Both the position numbers and the translations under genes were made by a program. DNA of 64,000 nucleotides from Montifringilla adamsi (lineage: Eukaryota; Chordata; Aves; Passeriformes; Passeridae): NCBI GenBank assembly GCA_017590115.1, contig JAGGNK010006448.1, forward strand, positions 10,340,099 to 10,404,098, given 5' to 3'. Positions 1 through 12,444 of the stretch are shown piece by piece; within the stretch, counting starts at the first letter, position 1; the number at the start of each line of letters is the position of its first letter. The notes under the pieces are model-generated. The model had not been told where the DNA came from. It made no database searches and saw nothing but the letters and a program-made list of their open reading frames with translations.

Positions 1-3000
1 AAGCTCCATCATCAGCCCTCAAATCAGTCCTAATCTATAACAGCAGAGGTCCATTGGCTTTTGTTGGGATAGTACAAATTTGTGGATAAGAACATTTAAT
101 TTTCAATCAATCAAGTGCTATGTGCATACCGCTCTGCTCTGATCTCCCATAAGATAGTCTAATAGAAAAAATTACAATTTTAGTTCTATATTTCAACAGT
201 ATTGACAGTGAGACGTACTTACAAGCAATGAGGTATATTTTAATATATCATCATACATATTATTTCAAAACAGGCCTTAAAAAATTAAGTGTTCATGGGG
301 CTGTCTTTTTTGTCTGTGTAATACTCTCAGTGAACATCTGTAATTTACCATGTTTTGCATGAAGATGAAGTTGTTAAGCTTTTTAAAATGAAATTAAATG
401 TTCAATGGAAAAGAAATTGCCATGTACCAATAAATTACAAAATATAAATAATTTCAAATTGTTCACAAAAGTTGCTGTCAGTTACACTGCAACTCTTATT
501 TTGATGTTGGGAGTTAAGGCCAAAGTACTGTTGACTTTAATGGAAGCAAAGTTGGCATCACATCTGTTAAGGAAATGCAAGCTAAATAAAATAAATTAAA
601 CAATATATGAAATCTGACTTGGGAGTAGTGTTGCACCAAGCAGGACTTTTCCTATTTAAAAAAATCAAGGCAAACACAAAAATTTTGGGGGTTATGTAAC
701 ATCAGAGCCAGCCTGTGAAACTGTCTTAACTGACTTATTTAAATTTTTAAATTAACAAAATAAATTTAAAAAAATTATTTATAGTGAACCTTATAGCAGA
801 TGAGTCAAATCAAAATATTACTCTCAATTCTTTATGACTATCCAAATATAATTTCACATAGGTCTCAAGAATTATTTCTTTTATTTCCATTGGATTAGCA
901 CACAGTAAATAGCATTTAACTTAAATTTAGTCATTTAGGAGGAATGACTTTTTTAGCATTTTTTCCCATGTGTCTTGCTTTCTTTTCAGCATAATAATTT
1001 ATACAATTTATCCTAGATTGTCCAAACAGTGAGTACATCCTCCAAAACCAAAACTTAAACATGTCAGTAGAATGCTGTTCATTGCCACAAAGACATTTGC
1101 CTTATGGTGTTGTCGCTTTTCTTTTTTGTCATCTACTTAATAAACAGGTTTTTGGTCTTCACTGTTTCAGTAGTGATAGACGACAAGCCAGCTATTCACC
1201 ACTGTGCCTTGGAAATGCCAACAATTTACCACTGATAGAACTTTCTGTTCTTCTGAGAATATCCAGGTTTGCATGTGAACAGTTATGAACTGAAAGAACA
1301 TATGTAGGTTTCTCTCAGCTGCCAGTACTTTGCATTTGTAGTGCAAATTTGCTCACATTTGATTTTTGGCATTTGTGATTCTGTATTCTTACCATGCCAA
1401 TGTAAATAAATACATGAACAATCACCTAATTCCTGAGAAAAAGCAAATTCTCAGAAAAAAAAAATTCCTTATTTCTTTGTAACTCTGAAAACAAGTCTTC
1501 ATTTTTCTGCTGAGCTTTATATCAAGGATAACACAAATGAAAAATGTTGCCTAACTTCGAGATTTTTTACAGAGTTGGTTGTCAAAATGATAACACAAAC
1601 ATATTTTTCTCTGTAGTGACTGAGACATAATTTAGTAGTTAGACAGTAACTGGTGATCTAGCATGATTCCCGATCCAGGGACAGAATGTCAAGGAAGCTT
1701 TGGGAACTTCCTAAACTGTGTGGGACTCCCCACAGTATTCTTTCACTATACCTGGGGAGATGTTCTTCTCCTAACTAGCAGGACTTGCATGTGTTTGAGT
1801 GTTTATTGATTGAGAGTGTTCACACAGAAAAAATGTATTTGAGTACCTCACAAATTGTATGGGCTCACAAAACATCATGAAATGAAATCATTACTTTCTC
1901 AAGTGCTGTATATTCAAACTGGGCAATATAAGTTTCTTTTTAGATATGTTTTAAGAGAACATAGTCTCTCATTAGCTTTCTTGTTGATAGCATGTTTTTT
2001 GTTTTAAAATGTTTATTTTAGTGCATTTAGATGCTCTTTTTTTTTTTTTTCTCTACTATTTATTCTCCCTGTATGCTTAGCAAAGTCCTCCTTCCAGTGA
2101 GGGAACTTGCAGTAAACACAAAGTAAATAGACTATATTGTAATGCATTTAAGTGCCTGAAGGAAATTATATAGAAAAATTATGTGGGTTTTTCAGTACAT
2201 TGGAAACTGAAAATATCTTCAACTTTCTAATTTTTTTAAAAAATAAGTTTGGACCAGTATTAGCTTTTACTTTCTTGCACTTGTATTCTTGACAAAAATG
2301 CTTTGATATGAATCTTTGCGCTTTGCTCTGGGAAGATGCAAGTCCTCATAAATTTATTGTTTAAGACACTACTTCCAAAAAAAGCCAACTAATCTTTTAT
2401 CTAAACACTTCTGAGAATTACCTGTCAATTAAATTGAAATCATCCAGATCCTCTAATGTGTAGTGGATGCGAAACTTTAGGCAGACAATATATGAAAACT
2501 TCTTTGCAAGTATGATGCACTCTTTTGTTTCAAGGACAGTGAGATAAAACACAAACAATACAATAATTTTCAACATCAAAACAAGTTTCTGAATATTTAT
2601 GAGACACATAACATGGATAGAGGTGAGCCCAGTAGACTACCACTTTAACAGACAGCTCATTTTAGTCAGATGTAAAAAAGTTAAAAAAGAATTGAAAATG
2701 TTCAGATCTCCCTATTATTTAAATGTATTGCTAAGAATGAATTGCAGACCAGTCCCAAGTGAATATACAAACTGTTGGCTGTTTTCTGAAAGAAAAATGG
2801 AAACAGTACTATGAACCAGAAAGGCAGTTTTTCCAAGGTGGCATAAGGAGAAAAATGCATAAGGAAAGGAAAATATTTGTGCAGAAGGGGTTTCATAAAG
2901 TTGAAGATCTTGAAAACTGGTAAGAGAAAAAGGTTTGCAATCTTGCAGGTCTTTCAGTTTTTCCAGTGAGTCCTGCCAATCATTGTATCTGAAGTCTGTT

Positions 3001-6000
3001 CTACAGAACTGAACTGAAGATACAGACCAGAAAACTCTTTTCTTTCTATTTGCATAAAATATTACTCAGTAAAAAAAAGTTAGTACACTGAGAAGAAAAA
3101 TACCTCTTTATTTTCTCCCATAAATTCTTGGGGAAACTTAAAAGCATTTTAATTTAAGTTTGTGAGTGAAGCATCCAAGGCAGCATTGTCCCCTGAAGAT
3201 TTCTGCAGCAGCTCAGTACCAAAACCAAGACAACAGCATGTAAATCTTTGCATCTTGTTAAGACACTGTCCTTACCATGGATTGACAATGAAAACTGCTG
3301 TCTTTGTTTTAATTTCTTAGAGGCATAAAATTGTGATCAAGGAAAAGAAATTTTAGTTTGCAGCAGTACTAATGTGTATTATTTTAAATTACTGTATGAT
3401 GAACTGTAGTGTTTTCACCCACAGCTTTTATGAAGACCTACTTGCTTCAACTGTAATTTAACAGCTCAGTTGCTTGGGAGATGTGTGGAGATACATTTCT
3501 ATTTTTTTGAGTATCTGTCTAAAATTAAGCTTTAATTCATATTTTTAAAGTTTCACCTTGCTACCATTAGGTAACTTACAATTTCAAAACACTAATCGTC
3601 CTTGAACTTAGCAGAATGTGTCAGATTTCAGTGAGACTTAGTAGTCAGTTTTGAAGATTGAATGCATTTGTATGTAGGGCAATAAGATTAAGAAAAACTG
3701 TATATGAAGATTTTATTGTATTTTTGAAGTTCTATGTATTTGATTCTGTTACTGTTCTATCTACACTGATATATAACAACACAGATCTGAATGTGCAACT
3801 GAGGGCAGAGGCATCAATTACTAAAGTCAAAATATCTGAATGAGATTGTTTAAATGAATTCTAGAAATCTGGACTGCTAAAGATTACATCTAGAAAAACA
3901 TCACCACATTTTTCACTTTTCATTGTCTCAAAAAAAAGGCTAAATTTTCTATGAAGTGTTATCTGCTAGCTCTTCTTCAATGATTTCACTTCTCTTTTTC
4001 ACACTCCATATGTCTGGTTTGTCACCCGTATGCACTATACAAGCTTGCTGTTATCCTCTTTTGGCTGTGTTTTGGCATGAAAAAAAAAAAAAGCTAATTG
4101 ACATAACCTCTTAAAAGTTGCTGTAGAAACAGGGGTTCTGTGGAAAAATACCAATGTATTGCATTCACAGCAAAGCTGTGCAACGCTGAGCAAAATCTTG
4201 AAAGCATAACTACCAGCTACAGCGTGTTTGTGGATGTTGGTGTTGCAGAGTGAACCTGCAGGAAGGACAGCTGCCACTTCCTAGAGATCTGCAACTGTAA
4301 AAAGCTTCTTTAAGATCCAACCCCTTCATCCTGACACTGGATCATACTTTCTTAAGAACCATGTCTGAATCAGGAAGGTGTAGAAGACCAGGAGATATGT
4401 TGTGCTTGCCTGCCTGGCTTAACCAAAAAAACACTAGCCAAAGGGGCTGATATGCAGCCTCAAAGCATGTGGCATAGTCAAGCTCATACTCACATTACTC
4501 TATCTCTTTTGGAGCAGAAGCTGCCTTCTTATCCCACACTTCATGTTCCTTAACCTTCATTCTTCTGTTGTCCCATAAGACGGTAATGCTGTGGCATTAT
4601 TTGTGACATTATTTCAGTTCAAAGTATCTGAAATAATATGAGGTTTTGTTCTGTCTAAATAATTAGTGTGATTTGCTTTTATATTCTATTTTAGTTGAGA
4701 GCTTATGAAAATTAAAATAGCAATGATATGGTTCTTTCTGGACAAATGTTACATTATTTATACCCTCATTATTAATACACTTTGACTGTCTCTCTCTTTT
4801 CATTTCCCTTTATTTGAGTTGCTGTTACCTTCTCATATTTCAAAAGCACTAGACCTTTGACAATTTAATTACACTATCCAAAATCAAACTGAGACAATCT
4901 AAGGGTTGCAGTCCAAACCTAGTTGAGTCTCATAGTTATGCAAACTTATGCATTGAGTAAGTGGGTAAGTAAAGAAAATTTTTTTGCATTTTTTTAGAGG
5001 ATTGTGGGATCATTCAAACTTGCAGAATGGCAATTTAGGCACATTAGAACTGAAGATTATATTAGCTTGACTCTGTGAAACAAAATGGGTGAACTTTGTT
5101 CATTTCTGAGCAGCAGAAATAAAGCACAAAAATGATCATGCCATGCTATGGGAACATTTAATAAAGTAAGATGTAGTCACTTGGGGAACGTCATGATACC
5201 ATTGTATTTCTTTGATCAATCCCACTTTCACTGGTGTGGATATCGTTCCCTGTAGTACTTCTACTTTTCATCTAATTAATCTGTTCTGATGATGCAGCCC
5301 CTTGTAAAGGATATTCTGCAACATTCATAGACCTGATTTGCTCATAAAATAACTGACACAATTTCAGTTTGATCATTTTGTATTTTGAGTGTGTCTTTTC
5401 AAACAAGTCTTAGATGCTATCTCAACTCTGCATGATGTTTCAAATTAGCATTAAATCACTGCTTGCTGCTTCTCTTTGCAGTCTGTTCTCACACATCTGC
5501 AGCTTGACATGAAGTATGCAGCATCTACCTTTAAGAATGCAGGGAGCTCAGTTCTTATCTTCACTCTAGAATTCATTCCTGAAGGAGACAGATTGCTTAA
5601 AGCTTCGAACTTTTTTTTTATTACTTATTTCGTCTTCATAGATCTACTATATTGCAAATCAACTTAGAATTATTGTGGGACCTTACAAGATTCTGTCACT
5701 AGCATATGTGCCTAAGTATTTATTATTATATGGCTACCATTTTTTAATCTTTTAAACAGAATTTTATGTTAGTGGTAATAGTAATAATATTTTCAGATTG
5801 TTATATGAACTTCAGCAGGAAGCTGATCACACTGGATTTCTAGTGTCTTGCTCTGGAAGATCTTAAGTATCACTTGAATGAAGAAGACAGTGAAGGTGCT
5901 TTATTTGCTGTTTTCTTACATATCTTAGATATCAATACATTAAGGTTGCCTCAACTGAATTTATCATCTGATTATGAGTAAGTAGTCACACATTTATATG

Positions 6001-6342
6001 TTGTAATAGGGAAAGGTTGCATAAGGGCTATAATCATTTGGTAGGTGAATCATACTACTTCATTGTATGCCAAATACAACTTTAACTATAAGCAAGCATG
6101 TTTGATTCATTTTAGATCCTCTTTGCACAAATCATGAGTGTGGAGCTCATGGTCATATCCAAATTGTCCTGTATTTTTGTAGCTGTATAAGAAGAAAATC
6201 AATAATTCGATAATCAATAAATGATGAGTAATAATGCAATTTTAAATTTAAACTCCAAATAACATTAAAAATATATTTTTCAGCAGCTTGTGTTAATTAA
6301 TTTTAATGCTGGCAGTTTTTATGGACGAAGGACTTCAGGACT

Positions 6343-6373
6343 TCTATGTGATAACTCTAAGTTATCACATAGA
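6343..6373. repeat. Perfect hairpin: 14-bp arms, 3-nt loop
   Basis: Left arm TCTATGTGATAACT (6343-6356), loop CTA (6357-6359), right arm AGTTATCACATAGA (6360-6373). The arms are exact reverse complements. No known element explains it, and a replication template switch is the likeliest origin. Confidence 0.95.
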
Positions 6374-6427
6374 GTTTAGTGGTACTTTCAGGTGCAAAAG
6401 TTATTGCAGAATTTATTACTGTCATTG

Positions 6428-6454
6428 TCATCATCATCATCATCATCATCATCA
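6428..6454. repeat. (TCA)9 trinucleotide microsatellite
   Basis: Nine uninterrupted TCA units. In one frame they translate to a histidine run inside a spurious 67-codon reading frame, but no exon or coding context supports translation. Confidence 0.95.
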
Positions 6455-6681
6455 TTTGGATGTTGTGGGTAGCTTTCATTTTTTAGGAAGTAATGTTATT
6501 CTGTGGTAGTTACTTTATGAGTTGTCAGATACTAGTGAATTATTAAATGACAGCAAGGAGTAGCCTAGATAGCTGTTTTGTGACTTGTTTTTAATTAGTT
6601 TTTGTGTAGTTTTAGAACTCAGTCTGAGACCATGCAGCATTAATTTTGTATGACAACTCCATTAAGATAGAGCTTAATTTT

Positions 6682-7483
6682 TGTGTTGGGTTTGCATGGC
6701 CAGGTTTTGATAGCAGGAGTGCTTCAGGGGTGGTTTCTGTGAGAAGCTGCCAGGAGCTTCCCCCATGTCCGGCAGAGCCAGTGGCAGCCGGCTCCAGGAC
6801 AGCTCTGCTGGCCAAGGCCGAGTTAATCAGGAATGGCGGTGACACCTCTGTGATAACATATTAAACAATGGGGAAGAAAAGTTGCTGTGCAGTTGTAATG
6901 GGTGCCAGAGAATAGCAGAGGGAGAGCATGTGCCAGGAAAAACTCTGCAGACACCAAGGTCAGTGCAGAAGAAGGGGCAGGAGGTCCTCCAGGCACCAGA
7001 GCTGTGATTCCCTGCAGTCTGTGGTGCAGACCGTGGTGAGGTAGCTGTGTCCCTGGAGAGCTTGGAGGTCCATGGGGATACAGGGATCCACCCTCAGTTC
7101 ATGGAGGAGACCCACATGGAATGCCCAAAAGATGCCCATGGCTGCCAAAAAGAAGGTTGTGAGCCTGTGGGAGGTCTGTGATGGAGCAGGGTCCTGGCAG
7201 GGATCTCTGGACCCATCTCCTTGCACTTCTTGGGAGAGGAGGTAGAGCTGGGAAGGAAGGAGAGGTTAGGGGAAGGTGTTTTTCAGATATATTTTACTTC
7301 TCATTAACCCGCTCTGTTAATGATAAATTCAGTTAATATCCCCAAACTGAGTCCGTTTTGCCCATATTGGCAATCAGTGAGTCCTGTCCTTAACTCATAA
7401 ACTCTTCCCTGTCCACTTGCTGAGAGGAGTGATAGACCAGCTTTGGTGAGTGTCTGGCATCCAGCCAGGGTCAACCCACCACA
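6682..7483 (+). mobile_element. Solo LTR of an ERVL-type avian endogenous retrovirus
   Basis: An abrupt GC-rich block of about 800 bp begins TGTGTTGGGTTTGC and ends GGTCAACCCACCACA, so it has TG...CA ends. I recognise the opening, the internal CTGTGATAACATATTAAA TATA-like region (around 6849-6866) and the ending as those of the widespread neornithine ERVL-family LTRs. No primer-binding site, gag/pol sequence or second LTR flanks it, so it is a solo LTR left by recombination. Candidate 5-bp target duplications at the two ends do not match (ATTTT or similar versus GCTCT), which suggests age or an edge shifted by a few bases. Short open frames inside it on both strands are not genes. Confidence 0.82.
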
Positions 7484-10400
7484 GCTCTAGATACTTTGCA
7501 ATGGTATTGTGAGGAAGACTAAATCTATTTAAATGTGCTATATAGATTTTAAAAAGCATTCTGTTCTGTGGAAGGGGATTTAGAGTGTTCCTAAAGTGAT
7601 GTTAAAAGAATGCTAGTAGTAATCTGATTCTCCCTTTAGGACATTAATCTTTTAACAGTAGTATCAGCTAAGATTGGCATTGATAATTCAATCACTCAAG
7701 TAGTTGTGTTTGCATTTGGCAGAAAATGGCTGGAAACATCTGCAACAAGTGCTCAAAACTACTGTTGCAGTTGAGCAACTGCTGTCACTGAATGGATGTA
7801 GAAAATAGCCATAAACTTTAAAAGAATATTCATTAAACACAGTACTCATTGGGCAATTTGTGAGCTGCGCCACATTAATTACATTGCTTAGAAATTGCCT
7901 TGAAATAGGGACTTTTTCCTTAGAAAACAAGTAGACAAGAAAACAAATGATAAAAGTTTTGGTATTTTCTGTTTAATCAGGATGTAAAATATTTCCTTTT
8001 CCTTTTTTGAACAAGGTTTTTAGTGAAGTTAATAGCACCTGCATTATATTATTCCTCATTATAAACCTATAAATCTCCTTCAGAAACATAAAATGCTGTG
8101 AAACCTGTCAACTGGTAGTATATTGTATTTATTAGGATCATGAATCCCTAATTTGTAATTTAGAAAAGTGCCAGCTCAGTGAAGAGGTTATTTACTGGCA
8201 GATGTGTATATTTTGTGTATGACTTTTTCATAAAGCATTCTGGCTTGTTTGCTGATGACTTCTTTTGCAGTAAGTAATTTGTTGCCTTATCTCATAAGCC
8301 CTCTGTGAGCACACTGATCTTGATATACTTTTTATCACAGAAGCAGCCAAACCACTCCAATTTTTCAGAGAATGGCTTTCAACAGTTTCACAAGAAGAAA
8401 AAATATTTTTCTCACTCCATGCTTATAATTGCATGCTCATTGTTGTGTGGAAATAGTATGGACAAGTTCATAACTTGTCCATACTCTTTCCAGTTTGATT
8501 GTATAAATCACCACCTCAGAGCAAAGTTCCATCTCCTGGGTCTCCTTGTTGCCCATGAGTCAAACCAGGAAAGAGAGACTTTGCAGGTTGATGTTCAAGA
8601 ATTGTGACAGAATTCTGCAGTAACTTAAAACACATGTAGAAATGACAGTGAGTGGAGATCTTATTTTAGATGCTTTGCACATTTTACCTCATAACTTTTT
8701 TTTTCTCCTTGGTAATTGCAGACATTACCTTTACTTGCATGTACTCTGTGAAGGTTGGGAAGCATAGTTTGATGTTTTTCCACCTATCGTTTACTAGATG
8801 TATTCCTTAACTGAAACATGTTAGTCATCTTTTATAACTCTATTTGTGATATCTAAGGAAAACACAGTATATGTTACTTATTTTTGATAATCAATGCAGA
8901 CAGTGATAAGGAAATGGATAATGTGAGTTTTATTAGGACATTTGCTATTTTAAATAATTGTAAGGACAGTAAAAGTCAATACTGTTGCTGAAAATGCCCA
9001 CTTTATAGATTTTAGAAACTACTAGTAACTAATATTTAAAGAATAATATATTGCCTAGAACTATTTTCTTCTTTACAATTTTTTTGCCAAGGTGAAAAAA
9101 CCTGAAATATTCCAGGCCCAAGATTTTAGGTGTATATTAGTCCAACAGAGCACCAAAAAGTGCTGTAATATAATTACTACTGCTGCTGTTGAGCTCAGGG
9201 TTGAAATATAGTTCATAGTTTATTAAATAAAATCCAAAAATATTGCTCTTTCCTAAATATACATGATTCATACTGGAATTATGTGCATGTTGGCCTAGCT
9301 TTTATTTCAGAGATTTATTCTTGCTGTTTGCAGGGATATCTGTAGATAATCACAGGCCCTCCCTATTAGGGGTGTAAATAAGCACGACTTTTGCTCAGAT
9401 GGCACAATCACAGAGCCCCTTGGCAGGGCCAGAGGGCTCTCTGCAAAGAGCAGGAGAAGGGAGGAAGGCAGTAAAGGAAGGCAAACTCAAACGGTTTAAC
9501 CCAAGGCACCCAGGGAAGGCAATGGGCCCTTCCACAGGGAATAAGAAATCCTTACATTTAGAACTTCAGAGATAATAACAAAATCTGGAATCATCATGTC
9601 TACATCTGCAATGCTGGCTTGCATGGGTTTATGAATTTTATAGCTGTTTTTACCAGTTTTTGTTAAGGTAAGCAGTCATTTGAGGTTCGTAGAGACATCC
9701 TCAGAGACTTCCTTACATTTTTGCCTGTCATTACTGTTATACCTTTATTTGGCTCCATCCAAGCAGCATAGGACAGGGAATACTTTATTCTGAGTAGCTT
9801 CTGAGAGAAGGAGCTAAGACAGGAATGTACTCAATCTGATCTGAATTCAGACAGATGCCTCAGAGTCTTATTTATACTAAAGGCAAAAAGCACAAAGGAC
9901 TTTGACATAGTGTTTGCCAAATTTCTTTCTGGCTCAATCTGCTATAAATCTGCAAAGAGTTTTCTCCAAGAGACAAGTACTCCACTTTGGGTAGTATCTG
10001 TCTATGTCAAAGTACACAGAGTAAATAGTAAGAAAGAGTGCCTAGTATTCTTTATAGGAAACAGCCCATTTAATCTTAATGAAGAAGAATTATTAAGGTT
10101 CTTCAAGGAAAATATGATGCCTATCATACCCTGAAGATGATGTTCTTTCAATAATTTTTTTTTTAAAGTTTGGTTGTTGTTTCGGGAGTTTTGGGGGTTT
10201 TTAAAGTGTGGCTTGTAAAATAACCACAAATTAATGGGAGGCTGGTCACTGCCAGTCAAAAGCTGTGATTGTACTAAAGAAATGGGCCCCAAAAATGTAT
10301 ATTAAGAAGGCAAAAGTAATTCTCTAAAGGACTGATAGAAAAAAGTATAGCTTATTGCTTTATTCTTCTATATTTAAATGCTTTGATTAAGTCTGTAAAA

Positions 10401-11180
10401 GTGCACCAAAGCTTTTTAATTTACACAGTCAAAAATGTCCATTCAAAAATGTGATTAGATAAGAGAAGACTTTAGACACCTAAAGGGATCTCCTTTCAAG
10501 CTGATCTTTAATCATAAAGGTCAAACCTTTAACATTAAAGCACTTGAAGAGCAAGAAACATTCAGTTATTGATTTTGAAGACCCTGAATTTTACCAAGTA
10601 TCACAGTCCATAGAGGGTATTGATAGAAGTACAATAATAAAAAAGCTAAAAAGAAATTGTTCAGACTCATTTTGTGTCTAAGTGCAGGGGAAAAAAAACA
10701 AAATAAAACCAAACCAAAACAAGAAGTCCCACATGAACAAAAAAAAAAAAAAAAGCCCACTCTGTAGGGCTAGCAATAGATTGGATCTCAAACACGATTG
10801 GGAATAGTGGAAAAGGGAAATTGTTGTGGCTAGCTGCTATCCTCTAAAAAGCTTTCTTTTTCCTTTTGGCAGTGATTACTGTGGCTGGATGATATTATGG
10901 AAACATAGTTTCTGTTAATTAGAGTGAGCTTTGAGTTTTTTCAGAGCAAACAGTATTCTGCTGGAAAATATTGATTGAAAAAACACCATGATGTAGCAAA
11001 CAGGTTTTTCTATTACACTGCATTCATTACACTGCATACATGCTCAAGCTTGCAGCCTCAGCAGTGCAGGTCGCACCTGCCCTGTATCCTCCTTCAAGCT
11101 GGGAAACCACTTAAAGTCAAGGACGATGTCATGCCTGCTCTGCCAGCACCTCTGAAGCACCCCTCTCTAATTCACTGTTA
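7484..11180. other. Unique AT-rich intronic sequence; no gene seen
   Basis: It contains the perfect hairpin at 8455-8485, a locally GC-rich, purine-rich stretch near 9350-9540 that I cannot assign to a repeat, and an A-run near 10739-10754. Reading frames here (for example 8305-8607 and 10002-10292 on the minus strand) show no recognisable domain and no flanking splice or promoter logic. Confidence 0.55.
8455..8485. repeat. Perfect hairpin: 14-bp arms, 3-nt loop
   Basis: Left arm AGTATGGACAAGTT (8455-8468), loop CAT (8469-8471), right arm AACTTGTCCATACT (8472-8485). It has the same geometry as the hairpin at 6343-6373 but an unrelated sequence. Confidence 0.95.
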
Positions 11181-12015
11181 GAATTATAGAATCATTGTGT
11201 TGGAAAAGACCATGAAGAGAGACCAACTAATAACTCAGCACTGCCAAAGCCGCCAAAATCCATGTCCCTAAGAGCCACATCTGCACATCTTTTAAGTATC
11301 TTCTGAAATGGCAATTCAAGCATTTCCCAGGGCAGCCTGTTACAGGGCTTGACAACACTTTCCATGAAGAAATTTTTCCTAATATCCATCTAAACCTACT
11401 CTGGCACAATTTAAGGCCATTTCCTCTTGTCCCGATACTTGTTACCTAGGAGAAGACACCAACCTCCACCTTGTTATACCCTCCTTTCAGGCAGTTGTAG
11501 AGTCCACCCTGAGCCTCCTTTGCTCCATTCTAAACACCCCCAGCTCGCTCAGCCACTCACAGGACTTGTGCTTTAGACCTTTCACCAGTTCCATTGCCCT
11601 TCTCTGGACACGCTCCAGGATCAAAAAGTCTTTCTTGCAGTGAGGGGCCCAGTACTGGACACGGGACTCAGGGCGTGGCCTCACCAGTGCTGAGTATAAG
11701 CAGACAATCTGTGCCCTGGTCCTGCTGGCCACACGATTGCTGATACAGGCCAGGATGCCATTGGCCTTCTTGGCCTTCTTGGCCAACTGGGCACACAGGG
11801 GCTCATGTTCATCTGACTATTGACCAGCACCCCCAGGTCCTTTTCCAGTGAGCAGCTCTTTGGCCACTCTCTCCCCAGTCTGGATGCTGGGACCCAGGTG
11901 CAGGAACTTTGCCTTGTTGAACCTCATACCATTGGCCTTTCCCATCCATCCAGCCTGTCCAGATCCCACTCTAGAGCAGAGGGATCCTGCCGCTTCTCTT
12001 TCCCCAGCTAGCTGA
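11181..12015 (-). mobile_element. CR1 LINE fragment, 3' part with ORF2 C-terminus, antisense
   Basis: On the minus strand this is a 5'-truncated CR1 retrotransposon. The plus strand opens with the reverse complement of the CR1 tail (AATTATAGAATCATTGTGTTGG) and then shows the hallmark blocks GGGCAGCCTGTTACAGGGC, CACGCTCCAGGATC and GGATGCTGGGACCCAGGTGC. A minus-strand frame at 11487-11786 (99 codons) carries the end of the CR1 ORF2 reverse-transcriptase protein: it reads [20 protein letters not shown], then [15 protein letters not shown] and later [12 protein letters not shown]. The frame is broken before and after, so no functional protein is made. Homology stops at the LTR boundary at 12016. 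Confidence 0.93.
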
Positions 12016-12444
12016 TGTTGAGAGTGAGGGGGCGGCAGTTTTTCCCCCTTGAGCTCCTTGAATCCCAGTTGTCAGTCAATTCGGCGCAGTATAAAACACG
12101 GGCAGCACACAGGGGTCCCAGGGAAACTTTATTTGATGGTGTTTCTTCCCCTCTTTCTTCCTGGGCCCAAATTAGGGGGCCAACAAAGACTTATATCTGA
12201 GGGGAAAGGCAGGGGCAGACCCAACTTCCAACAAATCAGGAGAGTTGGGAGTAAAAACCCAGGCGGAGATAACGGTAACGAACCAATAAACTTCCAAGGA
12301 AGAAAAACAGTCTTACGAAATGGGTAAAATTTGGAGAAATAGAAACTAGAAACTAGCTGATGACATTTCTGGGAAAAGGGTGGAGACAAAAGAGAGACCA
12401 GCACCAAGGAAAACCACTAAATCACAAATCAAACCATAGACCCA
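12016..12444 (-). mobile_element. Retroviral solo LTR, antisense, at the CR1 edge
   Basis: Read on the minus strand this has U3-R-U5 architecture: a TATA-like AGATATAAG (near 12188-12199), then an AATAAA signal at about 12128-12134 followed by a GTGTGCTGCC region, then a U5 ending CTCTCAACA. On the plus strand the element starts TGTTGAGAG at 12016. A TG...CA end with a 4-bp flank CTGA (12012-12015 and 12445-12448) suggests 12444 as the other boundary. That match is short and could be chance; an alternative edge near 12352 shares a 10-bp CTAGCTGATG repeat. No primer-binding site follows U5, so a solo LTR is favoured. Family not named. Confidence 0.65.

Larger units (their letters stand above)
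1..6681. other. Unique AT-rich intronic sequence; no gene seen
   Basis: Only short spurious reading frames occur here. The few things to note are a T-rich run near 2037-2051, an A-run near 4081-4092, the perfect hairpin at 6343-6373 and a trinucleotide repeat at 6428-6454. A phrase near 530-560 (GTTGACTTTAATGGAAGCA) resembles a motif common in reptile and bird interspersed repeats, but it is too short to assign. Confidence 0.6.

Noticed and set aside
480..580. Possible MITE fragment around GTTGACTTTAATGGAAGC
   Set aside because: The match to a remembered reptile/bird repeat motif is too short, and no terminal repeats could be found.
6306..6509. Frame with nine consecutive histidines
   Set aside because: The histidines come from the TCA microsatellite and the frame also covers the hairpin; no homology or exon signals.
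11487..11786. 99-codon minus-strand frame starting [11 protein letters not shown] as a gene
   Set aside because: It is the C-terminal end of CR1 ORF2 inside a truncated LINE copy, not a host gene.
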